Below, in pieces: positions 33,940-42,331 of a stretch of 64,000 nucleotides of DNA (positions are counted from its first letter, which is position 1; each line of letters starts with the position of its first letter). Source of the stretch: CAZJLN01 sp964540765 (GTDB lineage Bacteria > Chloroflexota > Anaerolineae > Anaerolineales > Anaerolineaceae). Location: assembly GCA_964540765.1 (NCBI GenBank), contig CAZINW010000003.1:32455-96454 (forward strand). Reading direction: 5' to 3'. Below the pieces are notes generated by a model, which saw nothing but the letters and a program-made list of their open reading frames with translations, made no database searches and was not told the DNA's origin. The position numbers and the translations under genes are program-made.

Positions 33940-36321
33940 TTACCCCATGACTATCTCCACAACATGCACTTGCCCATCATTAAAAACTGGAATGAGGTGA
34001 CCTTCGGCAGCTATGCCATCAATTGCCATGGATTTAACACCTTTACTGACGCTATCAGGATTCCTAACATTGATCTCATACATTGCATTGCGAAATTTTC
34101 GCTTTACTTTAAAGCCAGGCCAATTGGATGGTATGGATGGATCAACAAGTAACCCATCTTCCTGTGGTCTGATCCCCAAGATCCAGTGAGTTGCCACACG
34201 GTGCATCCATTGCGAGGAGCCGGTATACCAGGTCCATCCTCCACGTCCATAATATTCTGATAGCGGACCGTCAATATTGCCCGGCGTCACATACGGCTCT
34301 GCCTTATAGGTATCAATATCCTTGCTTCTGTTCGGTGGACAGATCTTCTGATAAGCTTCATAGGCTAAATCCGCTTGATCAACAAGTGTATAAGCCCAAA
34401 CAGACCAGGTTGCGGCATGCGTATAAACGCCACCGTTTTCCCGCAATCCTGGTGCATAGCGCGTAACATATCCTATATCCGGTCGGGGTTTGGTAAACGC
34501 GGGGAAATTCAACAGCGTTCCGTAATCCTTCAATAAGTATTTTGTCACAGAATCCATCGCGAGTTTGGCTCGATCATAATCAGCCACGCCGCTGATAACA
34601 GCCCAGTTATTGGGCATTAAAAATATCTTGCCTTCATCATTTTCTTTTGATCCAAGCGAGATATCGTCATCTGTGGTCGCCTGCATATACCACTCACCAT
34701 CCCAACCATATCGATTGAGCGATTCCTTCAAATTCTGGCGGATCGTATCACATCGTTTAGCAAAGGCTTCATCATTTCGCATCCTTGCCAGGGGAATAAA
34801 GTTGCCAAGGAGCATGTACAGGAATTCAGCAACCCAAAAACTTTCACCGCGCATGAGTGTCCCGACTGCGCTCAAACCATCATTCCAATCATGGTCACCC
34901 ATCAAAGGAATACCTCTCGGCGAAAAGCGGGAAAAAGACCTTTCGATCGCCCGTTTGCAGTGTTCATAAAAGCTCTCTGCAGGGCCATTCAGATAACAGA
35001 TCATTTCATCCAATATGCTGATGTCATTTGTTTCCTTTAAGTACGCGTCCAGGATAAATGGCAACCACAGCAAATCATCAGAACAGTTGGTACGCGGACC
35101 GCCACCTCTAATGGAGAACCACCAGTGCAAAACATCTCCCTCAATGAATTGCTGGGCGGCATGGAGTAGCAACTGTTTCCTGGTAAACTCCGGCTCGCTT
35201 GTCAGGAAAATCTGGCTGTCTTGCAGCTGGTCACGGTAGCCATATCCGGCTGATACTTGATAAAAAGCTGCCTTACCCCACATTCTGCAGGAAATTGTCT
35301 GGTATTTTAACCAGGTGTTCGTCATAAAGTTAAGAGCTTCATCCGGTGTTTCCACCTGCTCCTGGTCAATGAAACGCGACCAGAAATCTTTTACAGTCTG
35401 CAGTGCATGTTCACTTTTCTCAATTGAGGTGTAACGCCCAATTAACTCAGTGACATCCTCCTTGCCATCTTCCGCAGCACCCAGCGTGAAGACCACTGTT
35501 TTTGATTGATCAGGCTCAAGTGTCACCGCTACCTGCAAGGAAGCAATCGCGTCCGTAAATCTCCCGCTTCTGCCTGCAAGTTGACGGTCGCTCATCGCTT
35601 TCGGTTTATCATCATTATGATACAAACCAATAAACGACTCCTTGTCACAATCAAAGGACTTCAACGGTTCACTCACCGCCATAAAAGCGGTGTATGGCCA
35701 GTCGGTATTGTTATACCTGCCCTTGTCGTCAGGGAAACCCCATAAGCATTTTCGGGCAAATACTGAACTTTTTGCGATATCTGCCAGTGTATCAATGAAC
35801 AATTTATGGAATTCCCGGTGTTCATCTGGTGCAAACCCCAGCAGCCACTCAGCATAGGAAGTGACATCCAGTTCACGAACCTCGTCACTTTCATTGGTAA
35901 GTTTTAACTTAAAAATCTCAACTGGATCTTTGGCTGATACAAAAACAGTCAATTCGCTTTTAATTTTCTCAATTTGCTGGGTGAATCTGGAATAGCCAAT
36001 TCCGTGGGTAACAGTGTAAGAATCGTAAGTCTGCATCACTGGTTTATAAGTCGCAGACCAGAAGCAATTGCTCTTCAAATCACGAATATAGAAATATTTT
36101 CCCCAATTATCTTTAATCAGGTCTTGAAATGAACGCGTAATTCGATTTTGCCCTGCATTACCCCGCCAACTGTAACCGGATCCATTTTGTGAAATCATCA
36201 TGCCATAATCTCCGTTGCTCATGATGTTTCCCCATGGTCTGGGTGTCATCGGAGTGGTAATGATGTATTCTCTTCCATCCCCAGAAAAATAACCGTAGGC
36301 ATTTTCGAATTTATTATTCAT
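33940..36321 (-). CDS. GH94 glycoside phosphorylase
   Basis: A 793-residue inverting phosphorylase that splits a beta-glucoside with phosphate to give alpha-glucose-1-phosphate. The N-terminal YGYFSGDGREYIITTP and PRPWGNIMSNGDYG match cellobiose-phosphorylase-type proteins, and GYRDQLQDSQ and the catalytic-acid motif HDWNDG are present. No signal peptide, so it is cytoplasmic. Characterised 1,2-beta-oligoglucan phosphorylases are longer (over 1000 residues), so cellobiose, laminaribiose or sophorose-type substrates all remain possible. It is the first gene of the carbohydrate operon, with the palindromic operator 56 bases upstream. Confidence 0.9.
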   Translation of the reverse strand: MNNKFENAYGYFSGDGREYIITTPMTPRPWGNIMSNGDYGMMISQNGSGYSWRGNAGQNRITRSFQDLIKDNWGKYFYIRDLKSNCFWSATYKPVMQTYDSYTVTHGIGYSRFTQQIEKIKSELTVFVSAKDPVEIFKLKLTNESDEVRELDVTSYAEWLLGFAPDEHREFHKLFIDTLADIAKSSVFARKCLWGFPDDKGRYNNTDWPYTAFMAVSEPLKSFDCDKESFIGLYHNDDKPKAMSDRQLAGRSGRFTDAIASLQVAVTLEPDQSKTVVFTLGAAEDGKEDVTELIGRYTSIEKSEHALQTVKDFWSRFIDQEQVETPDEALNFMTNTWLKYQTISCRMWGKAAFYQVSAGYGYRDQLQDSQIFLTSEPEFTRKQLLLHAAQQFIEGDVLHWWFSIRGGGPRTNCSDDLLWLPFILDAYLKETNDISILDEMICYLNGPAESFYEHCKRAIERSFSRFSPRGIPLMGDHDWNDGLSAVGTLMRGESFWVAEFLYMLLGNFIPLARMRNDEAFAKRCDTIRQNLKESLNRYGWDGEWYMQATTDDDISLGSKENDEGKIFLMPNNWAVISGVADYDRAKLAMDSVTKYLLKDYGTLLNFPAFTKPRPDIGYVTRYAPGLRENGGVYTHAATWSVWAYTLVDQADLAYEAYQKICPPNRSKDIDTYKAEPYVTPGNIDGPLSEYYGRGGWTWYTGSSQWMHRVATHWILGIRPQEDGLLVDPSIPSNWPGFKVKRKFRNAMYEINVRNPDSVSKGVKSMAIDGIAAEGHLIPVFNDGQVHVVEIVMG

Positions 36322-36376
36322 TTTGCCCTTTAAAAAGATCGGTTGTTAAAAGACTATGTAAAAATGGCTAAATTTT

Positions 36377-36400
36377 GAAAAGTGAAACGTTTCACTTTTC
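36377..36400. promoter_or_regulatory. Perfect 24-bp palindrome, likely LacI-family operator
   Basis: GAAAAGTGAAAC followed directly by its reverse complement GTTTCACTTTTC, with the central AAACGTTT typical of LacI-family operators. It is 56 bases upstream of the GH94 start and next to an AT-rich stretch that could hold the promoter. The only LacI gene in the window lies within the same operon at 19146-20138. Confidence 0.85.
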
Positions 36401-36516
36401 TTCAAAAAAAATATAATTCAGTTATTAATGGAATTCATTGTAGACGGGGATGTTTCTTCTTTAATAATTATCACATAATTTAACCCTTGTCAAGGTTTTT
36501 TGTCAAGGTTTTTGAC

Positions 36517-36896
36517 ATGGGACTCACATACGACATCAGCACAGATGCCAAACACCCGGATTCAATACACTTGAGCATGGATTAACATCATGGGAAGCAA
36601 CTCGGTCAACCAGAGCTATGTTTCGGGTTATGGAACCTATGCCATGCAGCACCTTCATCGCCGCTTCTGGGCTAACGACCCCGCCAAGGAATATCCACCC
36701 CCAGGCTGGGGCCCTTTCTAGCGAACTAAATGCCAATCCCAGCGATCCTGTGGCACTCAACGCCAATCTGATGAGTCTGGGTCAATCCAAACGGTATTTC
36801 GATGACATCGGTTCCTACTCCACCAATGAGGTTACGATTAACTGGAATGCGCCCCTTGTTTGGGTATCTGCCTTCCTCAATGAGAATAACGATTAA
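36517..36896 (+). pseudogene. Decayed C-terminal end of a GH9 cellulase
   Basis: Three pieces in three frames together resemble the C-terminus of family 9 endoglucanases. 36517-36585 encodes a D-A-K-H-P-D-S-I-H-L-S-M-D stretch. 36590-36721 gives MGSNSVNQSYVSGYG, then HLHRRFWAND (GH9 has R-N-x-x-N-Q-S-Y-V-T-G-Y-G and H-H-R). The third frame, to 36896, gives KRYFDDIGSYSTNEVTINWN followed by APLVWVSAFL. Two single-base shifts (an extra A at TTAAC near 36583, another near 36700-36720) separate them. The N-terminal catalytic part is absent. It is a relic, not a working enzyme. Confidence 0.78.
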
Positions 36897-36982
36897 GACA
36901 GAATCTTATAAAATAAATGTTTCATGTAGCGTCCCCGGTTATTATTATTGATTGATTTGATTATAAACCAGTTCTGGGTGGA

Positions 36983-37059
36983 TTGTTGCATTGGGTTGCG
37001 GGCATGCCTGTATTGATTTTGTCCTGTTCCTATTGATCAGGCTGATCAATTTCTGCCCC
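36983..37059 (-). repeat. 77-bp dispersed intergenic repeat, copy A
   Basis: Its reverse complement aligns with 45170-45247 with few mismatches. Shared landmarks are GGGCAGAAATTGATCAGCC and GCAACCCAATGCAA. The copy contains the palindrome ATTGATCAG-N-CTGATCAAT. Confidence 0.85.
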
Positions 37060-37192
37060 ACTGACGCCTTCACTCGTTTTTCCCAAGCTTTACCAGACCT
37101 TTACACGCCCTTATATCCCCCTTAATAAGAATGTTATATTGTTATATTATGCAAAATCGACAAAAATGGATAAGGATGAACAAAAGATAAAA

Positions 37193-37993
37193 ATGAAAAT
37201 ATTAGTGACCAATGATGATGGGGTGAATGCGCCGGGCTTGCTTGCCCTGGCACAATCCATGCGGAAACTTGGGGATGTGAGCATCCTCGCGCCTGACCGA
37301 AACTGGTCTGCGTCAGGGCACGTCAAGACAATAGACAGACCGTTGCGCGTGTGGGAAGTGCACTTGGCTGATGACAGCCCGGCATACACCAGCGATGGTG
37401 CGCCCTCGGACTGCGTGGCGCTGGCTGTGTGCGGCTTTCTGACTGAAAAGCCTGACCTGGTGGTGAGCGGGATCAATCCCTACGCCAACCTGGGGCATGA
37501 TGTGACCTATTCAGGGACGGTGACCGCTGCTATGGAAGCTGCCATCTGGGGCATCCCGGCGGTGGCAGTTTCGCTGGATTCGCCGGATAATCACCTGGGT
37601 GCCGTTGATTATTCCGCTGCGGCTGAAGTGGCAGCCTGGGTGGTGGATGCACTTTCAAGGTATGGGCTGCCAGCCCATTCCTTATTGAATGTGAATGTGC
37701 CTTTTATCCGACTGGATCAGATCAAAGGGCTGCGGGTCACACGTATGGGCTTGCGGGTTTACCATGACAAGGTGGATAAACGCACGGACCCGCGTGGGAA
37801 AGCATATTATTGGGTCATTGGAGATTCTCCGACCGGCATCCCTGAACTGGGAACGGATATCGGCGTCCTCCCGGAGGGATTTGTCTCCATCACGCCCCTT
37901 CAACTGGATTTGACCGCCTTCCACTTGATGTCTGAAATGAACAATTGGGAATGGCATAAGGATAAGAAGGAAGTTGAGCCAAAGGAAAATTAA
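37193..37993 (+). CDS. surE: 5'-nucleotidase SurE
   Basis: A 266-residue metal-dependent nucleotidase that removes phosphate from nucleoside monophosphates under stress or stationary conditions. The N-terminal LVTNDDGVNAPGL carries the D-D metal pair; APDRNWSASG and GINPYANLGHDVTYSGTV match the active-site loops. I prefer the ATG at 37193 because the family begins MKILVTNDDG there; ATG 37166 is an alternative. TATATT/TATTAT boxes just upstream (37134-37150) suggest a nearby promoter. Confidence 0.94.
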   Translation: MKILVTNDDGVNAPGLLALAQSMRKLGDVSILAPDRNWSASGHVKTIDRPLRVWEVHLADDSPAYTSDGAPSDCVALAVCGFLTEKPDLVVSGINPYANLGHDVTYSGTVTAAMEAAIWGIPAVAVSLDSPDNHLGAVDYSAAAEVAAWVVDALSRYGLPAHSLLNVNVPFIRLDQIKGLRVTRMGLRVYHDKVDKRTDPRGKAYYWVIGDSPTGIPELGTDIGVLPEGFVSITPLQLDLTAFHLMSEMNNWEWHKDKKEVEPKEN

Positions 37994-38172
37994 GGGGATT
38001 TTGTGGGGCGCGAACTTTCGCAGCAAATGAAACGGTACACTCAAAACCGGAGCATAAGCCCTCCTTTCAACTTTGAGCTGTTCCCTTATGACCCTATACA
38101 ATTTATTTACATATTTTTAACACGTTTATGGTATTCTTGAGGGAGCTTTAAAGCTTTTCTTAGGAGAATACT

Positions 38173-39426
38173 ATGCAATCAAAGACATTGCGAACCATAC
38201 TGATCGTCATCCTGGCGATCCTCCTCGTCGGAGGCTCGTTTGCAGCCGGGCTGGGTGTCGGCTATTCCATCCCGACAAAATCAAACACCTCTGCCATCCC
38301 GGATACGCCTGCTGCCTGTGCAACACAGGAGGAAACCACCTGCCCGGTAAGCGGCAGCACACCCAAAGAGCTCGAAACCCTCTTTGAGCCCTTCTGGGAA
38401 GCCTGGAACCTCGTCTTGGAAAACTACGTGGATCAGCCGGTTGACCAGACCGCCATGATGCAAGGCGCCATCAAGGGCATGCTTGCATCCCTCGGCGACA
38501 AGCATACTTCCTATATGACTCCGCTGGAATTCGAGCAAGCCAACACCTCGCTCGAAGGTGAATACGAAGGCATTGGTGCCTGGGTGGATATCACCGGTGA
38601 CTTCGTGGAGATTGTCTCGCCCATGAAAGGCATGCCGGCAGAAGCGGCTGACCTGCGCCCCAAGGACAAGATCATTGGCATTAATGGTGAGGACATGGCC
38701 GACATCCCCGGTGACCTGGCACTGCAACGCATCCTCGGCCCAGCCGGCGAGTCCGTGACCCTGACCATCCAGCGTGGCGAAGAGGTATTTGACGTCACCA
38801 TTGTACGTGCCAATATTGTCGTCCCGACGGTTGAATATGAAATGCTGGAAGGCAATATTGCCTACATAGCTCTCTACAACTTCAACGAATACTCCACCCC
38901 ACAACTACGCGATGCCCTGGAAACCTTGCTGGCTGAAGATCCGCTTGGTTTGATCTTTGACCTGCGCAGCAACGGTGGCGGGTACCTCAACACTGCCATC
39001 GAAGTCGTTTCGGAATTCATCCCTGATGGTGTGGTGATGTATGAGGAATACGGCGATGGCACGCGTGAGGCTTACAATGCAAGCAAGGGTGGCAGTGCCG
39101 CCGAGATCCCGCTGGTGGTACTGGTCAATGAGGGCACCGCATCCGCATCAGAGATCGTGGCTGGCGCCATCCAGGACCGCGGCAGAGGCGAACTGGTCGG
39201 TATGGTGACTTACGGTAAGGGCACCGTGCAGACCTGGATTGAGCTGCAAGACAGTCAGGGTGGCGTGCGCATCACCATCGCGCGCTGGCTTACACCCAAC
39301 GGCACCCAGATCAGCGAGGTCGGTCTGACCCCTGATCATATCGTGGAATATACTGAAGAAGACTATAATGCCGGCATTGACCCACAACTTGACAAGGCGA
39401 TCGAACTGCTGAGCGGTGGTAATTAG
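38173..39426 (+). CDS. S41-family C-terminal processing peptidase (CtpA-like)
   Basis: A 417-residue extracytoplasmic serine peptidase. An N-terminal signal-anchor helix (about residues 8-28) precedes the peptidase cap region, a PDZ domain (about 125-205) with GIGAWVDITGD, and the S41 core. The catalytic serine is in NEGTASASEIV and the lysine in TYGKGTVQ, the Ser-Lys pair of the tail-specific proteases. AGGAG precedes the ATG at 38173. It lies in the same direction as the zinc peptidase gene, 31 bases upstream of it, so the two probably form an operon. Confidence 0.92.
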   Translation: MQSKTLRTILIVILAILLVGGSFAAGLGVGYSIPTKSNTSAIPDTPAACATQEETTCPVSGSTPKELETLFEPFWEAWNLVLENYVDQPVDQTAMMQGAIKGMLASLGDKHTSYMTPLEFEQANTSLEGEYEGIGAWVDITGDFVEIVSPMKGMPAEAADLRPKDKIIGINGEDMADIPGDLALQRILGPAGESVTLTIQRGEEVFDVTIVRANIVVPTVEYEMLEGNIAYIALYNFNEYSTPQLRDALETLLAEDPLGLIFDLRSNGGGYLNTAIEVVSEFIPDGVVMYEEYGDGTREAYNASKGGSAAEIPLVVLVNEGTASASEIVAGAIQDRGRGELVGMVTYGKGTVQTWIELQDSQGGVRITIARWLTPNGTQISEVGLTPDHIVEYTEEDYNAGIDPQLDKAIELLSGGN

Positions 39427-39457
39427 GGAAATGGCAAAGCATTAAGGAGTTACGACT

Positions 39458-40138
39458 ATGACTTTTGATTATTACATTTACATGTTGCCGGCGTTGATCT
39501 TTTCACTGATCGCCCAGGCTTATGTGAAATCGGCATACAACAAATACAGCCGGGTGCGCAATTACCTTGGCATCACTGGCGAAGATGCAGCCTACAAGTT
39601 GATGCCTGCCATCGGGCTGCATGATGTGAGCGTTCAGGGCACCAGCGGCACACTCTCGGATCATTATGACCCGAGGAGCAACGTCCTCAAGCTCTCGCCG
39701 GCGGTTGCCAGCCAGCCTTCGGTCGCTGCGCTGGCGATCACGGCGCATGAATTGGGGCATGCCGCGCAGGACAGGGACAATTACTTCCCGCTGCGGCTGC
39801 GTGGCATGATCGTGCCGGTGGTGAATATTGGCTCGAACCTGGGCTGGATCATGATCATCATTGGGCTGATACTGGGATTGGCAGACCTGGCACAGGTGGG
39901 CGTGATCGTCTTCTCTGTCGGCGCGGTCTTTTCGCTGATCACGTTACCGGTCGAATTAAATGCCTCCAAGCGTGCGCGTGTGATGCTGAAGGAGAATGGC
40001 TTGGTGGTGAATGAGCAGGAGGAAGAGGGCGTGAAGAAGGTGCTGAATGCGGCTGCGCTGACGTATGTGGCAGCGCTGGCAAGCTCATTAGTGCAATTGT
40101 TCTATTTCAGTTCGCTGACCAGGCGCATGCGTCGCTAA
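39458..40138 (+). CDS. Membrane zinc metallopeptidase (YugP family)
   Basis: A 226-residue protein of normal family length. The zinc site is HELGHAAQ in the context ALAITAHELGHAAQ, with an N-terminal helix and further membrane helices (about residues 115-165 and near 205). The membrane topology and motif match the YugP-type Zn-peptidase group. Its substrate is unknown. It follows the S41 peptidase gene with AAGGAG before the start, and a strong terminator lies 30 bases after the stop. Confidence 0.9.
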   Translation: MTFDYYIYMLPALIFSLIAQAYVKSAYNKYSRVRNYLGITGEDAAYKLMPAIGLHDVSVQGTSGTLSDHYDPRSNVLKLSPAVASQPSVAALAITAHELGHAAQDRDNYFPLRLRGMIVPVVNIGSNLGWIMIIIGLILGLADLAQVGVIVFSVGAVFSLITLPVELNASKRARVMLKENGLVVNEQEEEGVKKVLNAAALTYVAALASSLVQLFYFSSLTRRMRR

Positions 40139-40170
40139 TGAGAAAAGATTCGTTGATTGAAATCACAGGG

Positions 40171-40198
40171 ACCCGCAAAAATGCGGGTTCTTTTGTTT
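40171..40198 (+). terminator. Rho-independent terminator after the peptidase operon
   Basis: ACCCGC (40171-40176) pairs with GCGGGT (40183-40188), loop AAAAAT, followed by TCTTTTGTTT. Confidence 0.82.
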
Positions 40199-40379
40199 GG
40201 GAGGGAGAGAGATTGAACCACAAAGCATACGAAGGTCGCGAAGAAAGAAGGGTTGGGTCACAACGATGTTCAGGATTACAGTCCGCTGGTCAACACCTGT
40301 GCTCGGTCCCACGGGGGGCTTCGCGCTGAGGACACCCCCAGAAATGAACTGGGACTTTGCGGCGCGAACCTAGACACAG

Positions 40380-40535
40380 GTGGTTGGTGGTGAAATGGTG
40401 TTAAATGATGCGGGTAGAATAGGCCGAAATGCTTGGATGGAAATTCCAGAACATTTCGCACAGATAGAATTAGGTGAATTCGTTGTAATGCCCAACCATA
40501 TCCATGGGATTATTTTGATAAACACGGGGGTAGGG
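40380..40535 (+). pseudogene. REP-associated tyrosine transposase (RAYT) relic
   Basis: A short open stretch encodes GEMVLNDAGRIG, then PEHFAQIELGEFVVMPNHIHG. This matches the central HUH region (PNHxHG) of IS200/RAYT-type transposases. Both the N-terminal part and the tyrosine region after it are missing, and the frame breaks into unrelated sequence. It lies just after GC-rich sequence that could be REP-like. Confidence 0.75.
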
Positions 40536-40770
40536 GTGACGCACAAGGTGCCAGTGGTTTTCTGGTATGCGTCGCCCCTACTTTCAATCCATCACCGACG
40601 CCATTCTCATGAATCCACAGAATTGAGAGAAAGGTGAGGAATACGGGGACTGATGAAGGAAAAACAATCTGCATCATGCCTTTTCAGGATAGAATGGGAC
40701 TTTAATCCATGATTGAGAAGATCCTCAAGATGCCATTCGCAGACCGGTACCCTGAAAACAGAATGAACCA

Positions 40771-41043
40771 TTAATTCTGAATGCCCTTGTATACTTCTCC
40801 CCCGGGTTTTATGGTAATCACAAGCACGAGGAGAAGGTCATCTGCGATGGTGTAGATGATGCACCAGTCACCCACCCTGATGCGGTAGAGGTCGTCAAAT
40901 CCCTTCAACTTTTTATACCCCACCGGTCTGGGGTTTTCTTTCAGCGCCTGCACGGCTCCCAGCAATCTTTGGACAAGTGGCTTTGGCAGTTTCTTGAGAC
41001 TCTTGATGGCATGATCGGTGATCTCAACCCGGTACAGGCTCAT
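40771..41043 (-). CDS. RelE/ParE-family toxin
   Basis: A 90-residue protein with the RelE-type fold pattern: N-terminal ITDHAIKSLKKLP, then GYKKLKGFDDLYRIRVGDWC-type strand pairs and a C-terminal hydrophobic strand. RelE toxins cleave mRNA on the ribosome. It overlaps the antitoxin stop by one base, so antitoxin is translated first. Key residues cannot be assigned with certainty. Confidence 0.88.
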   Translation of the reverse strand: MSLYRVEITDHAIKSLKKLPKPLVQRLLGAVQALKENPRPVGYKKLKGFDDLYRIRVGDWCIIYTIADDLLLVLVITIKPGGEVYKGIQN

Positions 41044-41312
41044 CAGGATTCAAGTTCCATTTCTTTGATGAGATCGTTAATATCCCGGCTGCCTTCCTCA
41101 CCGCTCTTCCATGCTTTCAGCAGCGCCTCAGACTCAAGACCATCGCGATGGTCATCGAGTGCATCCTGGATGAACTCATAATCATCGGCAGGAATGATCA
41201 CCGCAATGGGGGTTCCATTGCGTTCAATCAGGACGTCCCCTGACCGTGTAAAGATGGTATCGAGGATTTCACGCCATTTGATGCGTGCATCCCTGCTGTT
41301 GTAGCGGATCAT
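41043..41312 (-). CDS. Phd/YefM-like antitoxin
   Basis: An 89-residue antitoxin. The N-terminal DNA-binding half contains SGDVLIERNGTPIAVIIPAD, close to the Phd/YefM pattern, followed by a charged C-terminal helix that would wrap the toxin. It directly precedes the RelE gene, and an inverted repeat 25 bases upstream is the likely autoregulatory operator. Confidence 0.85.
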   Translation of the reverse strand: MIRYNSRDARIKWREILDTIFTRSGDVLIERNGTPIAVIIPADDYEFIQDALDDHRDGLESEALLKAWKSGEEGSRDINDLIKEMELES

Positions 41313-41336
41313 ATGTGGTTGCTCCTTGATAAGCGA

Positions 41337-41362
41337 GTGTACATAATAGACATAGTGTACAC
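41337..41362 (-). promoter_or_regulatory. Inverted repeat, likely toxin-antitoxin operator
   Basis: GTGTAC and GTACAC are separated by 14 bases; the reverse strand has TATTAT between them, which could be the -10 element. It lies just upstream of the antitoxin gene. Confidence 0.6.
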
Positions 41363-41452
41363 AATGAAAACAAATTTGTCAATGAATTACTGGCGACATC
41401 CTGCTGGTTGCTCAAGAATTGCCTTGACAAATATAACAATATTGGTATCTGC

Positions 41453-42331
41453 TTACCCCATCAACGCTTCAATCCCCTCGCGCACATCCTGCTCAAAACA
41501 CTGGATGTAACCACACACATACTCTGCAATCCCTAACGACTCATCCAGCACCAGCGGGGTCAGGTCCATGGCGAATGCCAGGTGCGTGGCAGCGTTGGTG
41601 CTGTGGGATTCGAAGTGCCCCGTACGGGGTACGAAGTAGGTGGCGTTCGCCAGGCGCCTGCCCATGGTTGCCAGGTCATAGCGCTTGCCCCCGCTGATCT
41701 GCGAGTCAAACACGCCCAGCAGCGCTTCCTGTAAATTAATGCGTGACGAACAGTCAAACACAACTTTAAGCTGGTCGGGCATCCAATCCAGGTCACGCCA
41801 AACCTCGCAGCCATAAACGTGCGCGGGGCGGCTCTCGCGGGGCAATTGCCGCATGGCTTCAATCACGCGCAGCGCTGCTGCCACGTGCGTGGGGTGTTTG
41901 TCTGCCAGATTGTGGGTGTAGACCACGTCCGGGTGGGTTGCCTGCAGCAAGCTGACCAGGTCTGCCATCAGTTCTGGCTGGTGCGGGCGCTTGACATCAG
42001 CACCGCCGTAGCCAAGCAGCACCTGTGCGCTATAGTTACCAACGATTGCCGCCCTTTTCTGTTCTGCATAACGCGTATGCATCATCTCATCGTCGCTAAA
42101 GGTGCTAAAGATGCCCGAGCGCGGGGATGAGCGTCCGTCTGTCAGCACCACGCCCGCGAACCAGTCACCCACCGTTTCATAACAGTGCAGGATTCCGTCC
42201 ACCGCCATAATCTCCAAGTCATCCTGGTGGGCGCTGATACCCAGGTGGGTGGTGCGCCTGAGCGCCTCGTCAACGGGGCTGCCATCAGGAATGTAAATTT
42301 CAGCACTGGGATGCCGGAAAATCATTTTCAC
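41453..42331 (-). CDS. PIG-L/LmbE-family N-acetylglucosamine-type deacetylase
   Basis: A 292-residue zinc hydrolase. The A-H-x-D-D metal motif is HLGISAHQDDLEIMA, with TDGRSSPR and YTHNLADKHPTHVA matching the later metal-site histidines. Such enzymes remove acetyl groups from GlcNAc conjugates. A seven-residue segment, VPRTGHF, near residue 235 is encoded by an in-frame insertion of the micro-palindrome element. It overlaps the ROK-like gene by four bases (start 42331, stop of partner 42328), so the two are co-translated. Confidence 0.88.
   Translation of the reverse strand: MKMIFRHPSAEIYIPDGSPVDEALRRTTHLGISAHQDDLEIMAVDGILHCYETVGDWFAGVVLTDGRSSPRSGIFSTFSDDEMMHTRYAEQKRAAIVGNYSAQVLLGYGGADVKRPHQPELMADLVSLLQATHPDVVYTHNLADKHPTHVAAALRVIEAMRQLPRESRPAHVYGCEVWRDLDWMPDQLKVVFDCSSRINLQEALLGVFDSQISGGKRYDLATMGRRLANATYFVPRTGHFESHSTNAATHLAFAMDLTPLVLDESLGIAEYVCGYIQCFEQDVREGIEALMG
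41611..41636. repeat. Micro-palindrome, copy 2 (inside the PIG-L gene)
   Basis: Core TGCCCCGTACGGGGTA (41616-41631) flanked by CGAAG on both sides (41611-41615 and 41632-41636). The core plus one flank is 21 bases, so it adds seven codons in frame. Confidence 0.8.

Noticed and set aside
36536..36766. A 76-residue open frame on the minus strand.
   Set aside because: It is the antisense of the GH9 relic and has no independent support.
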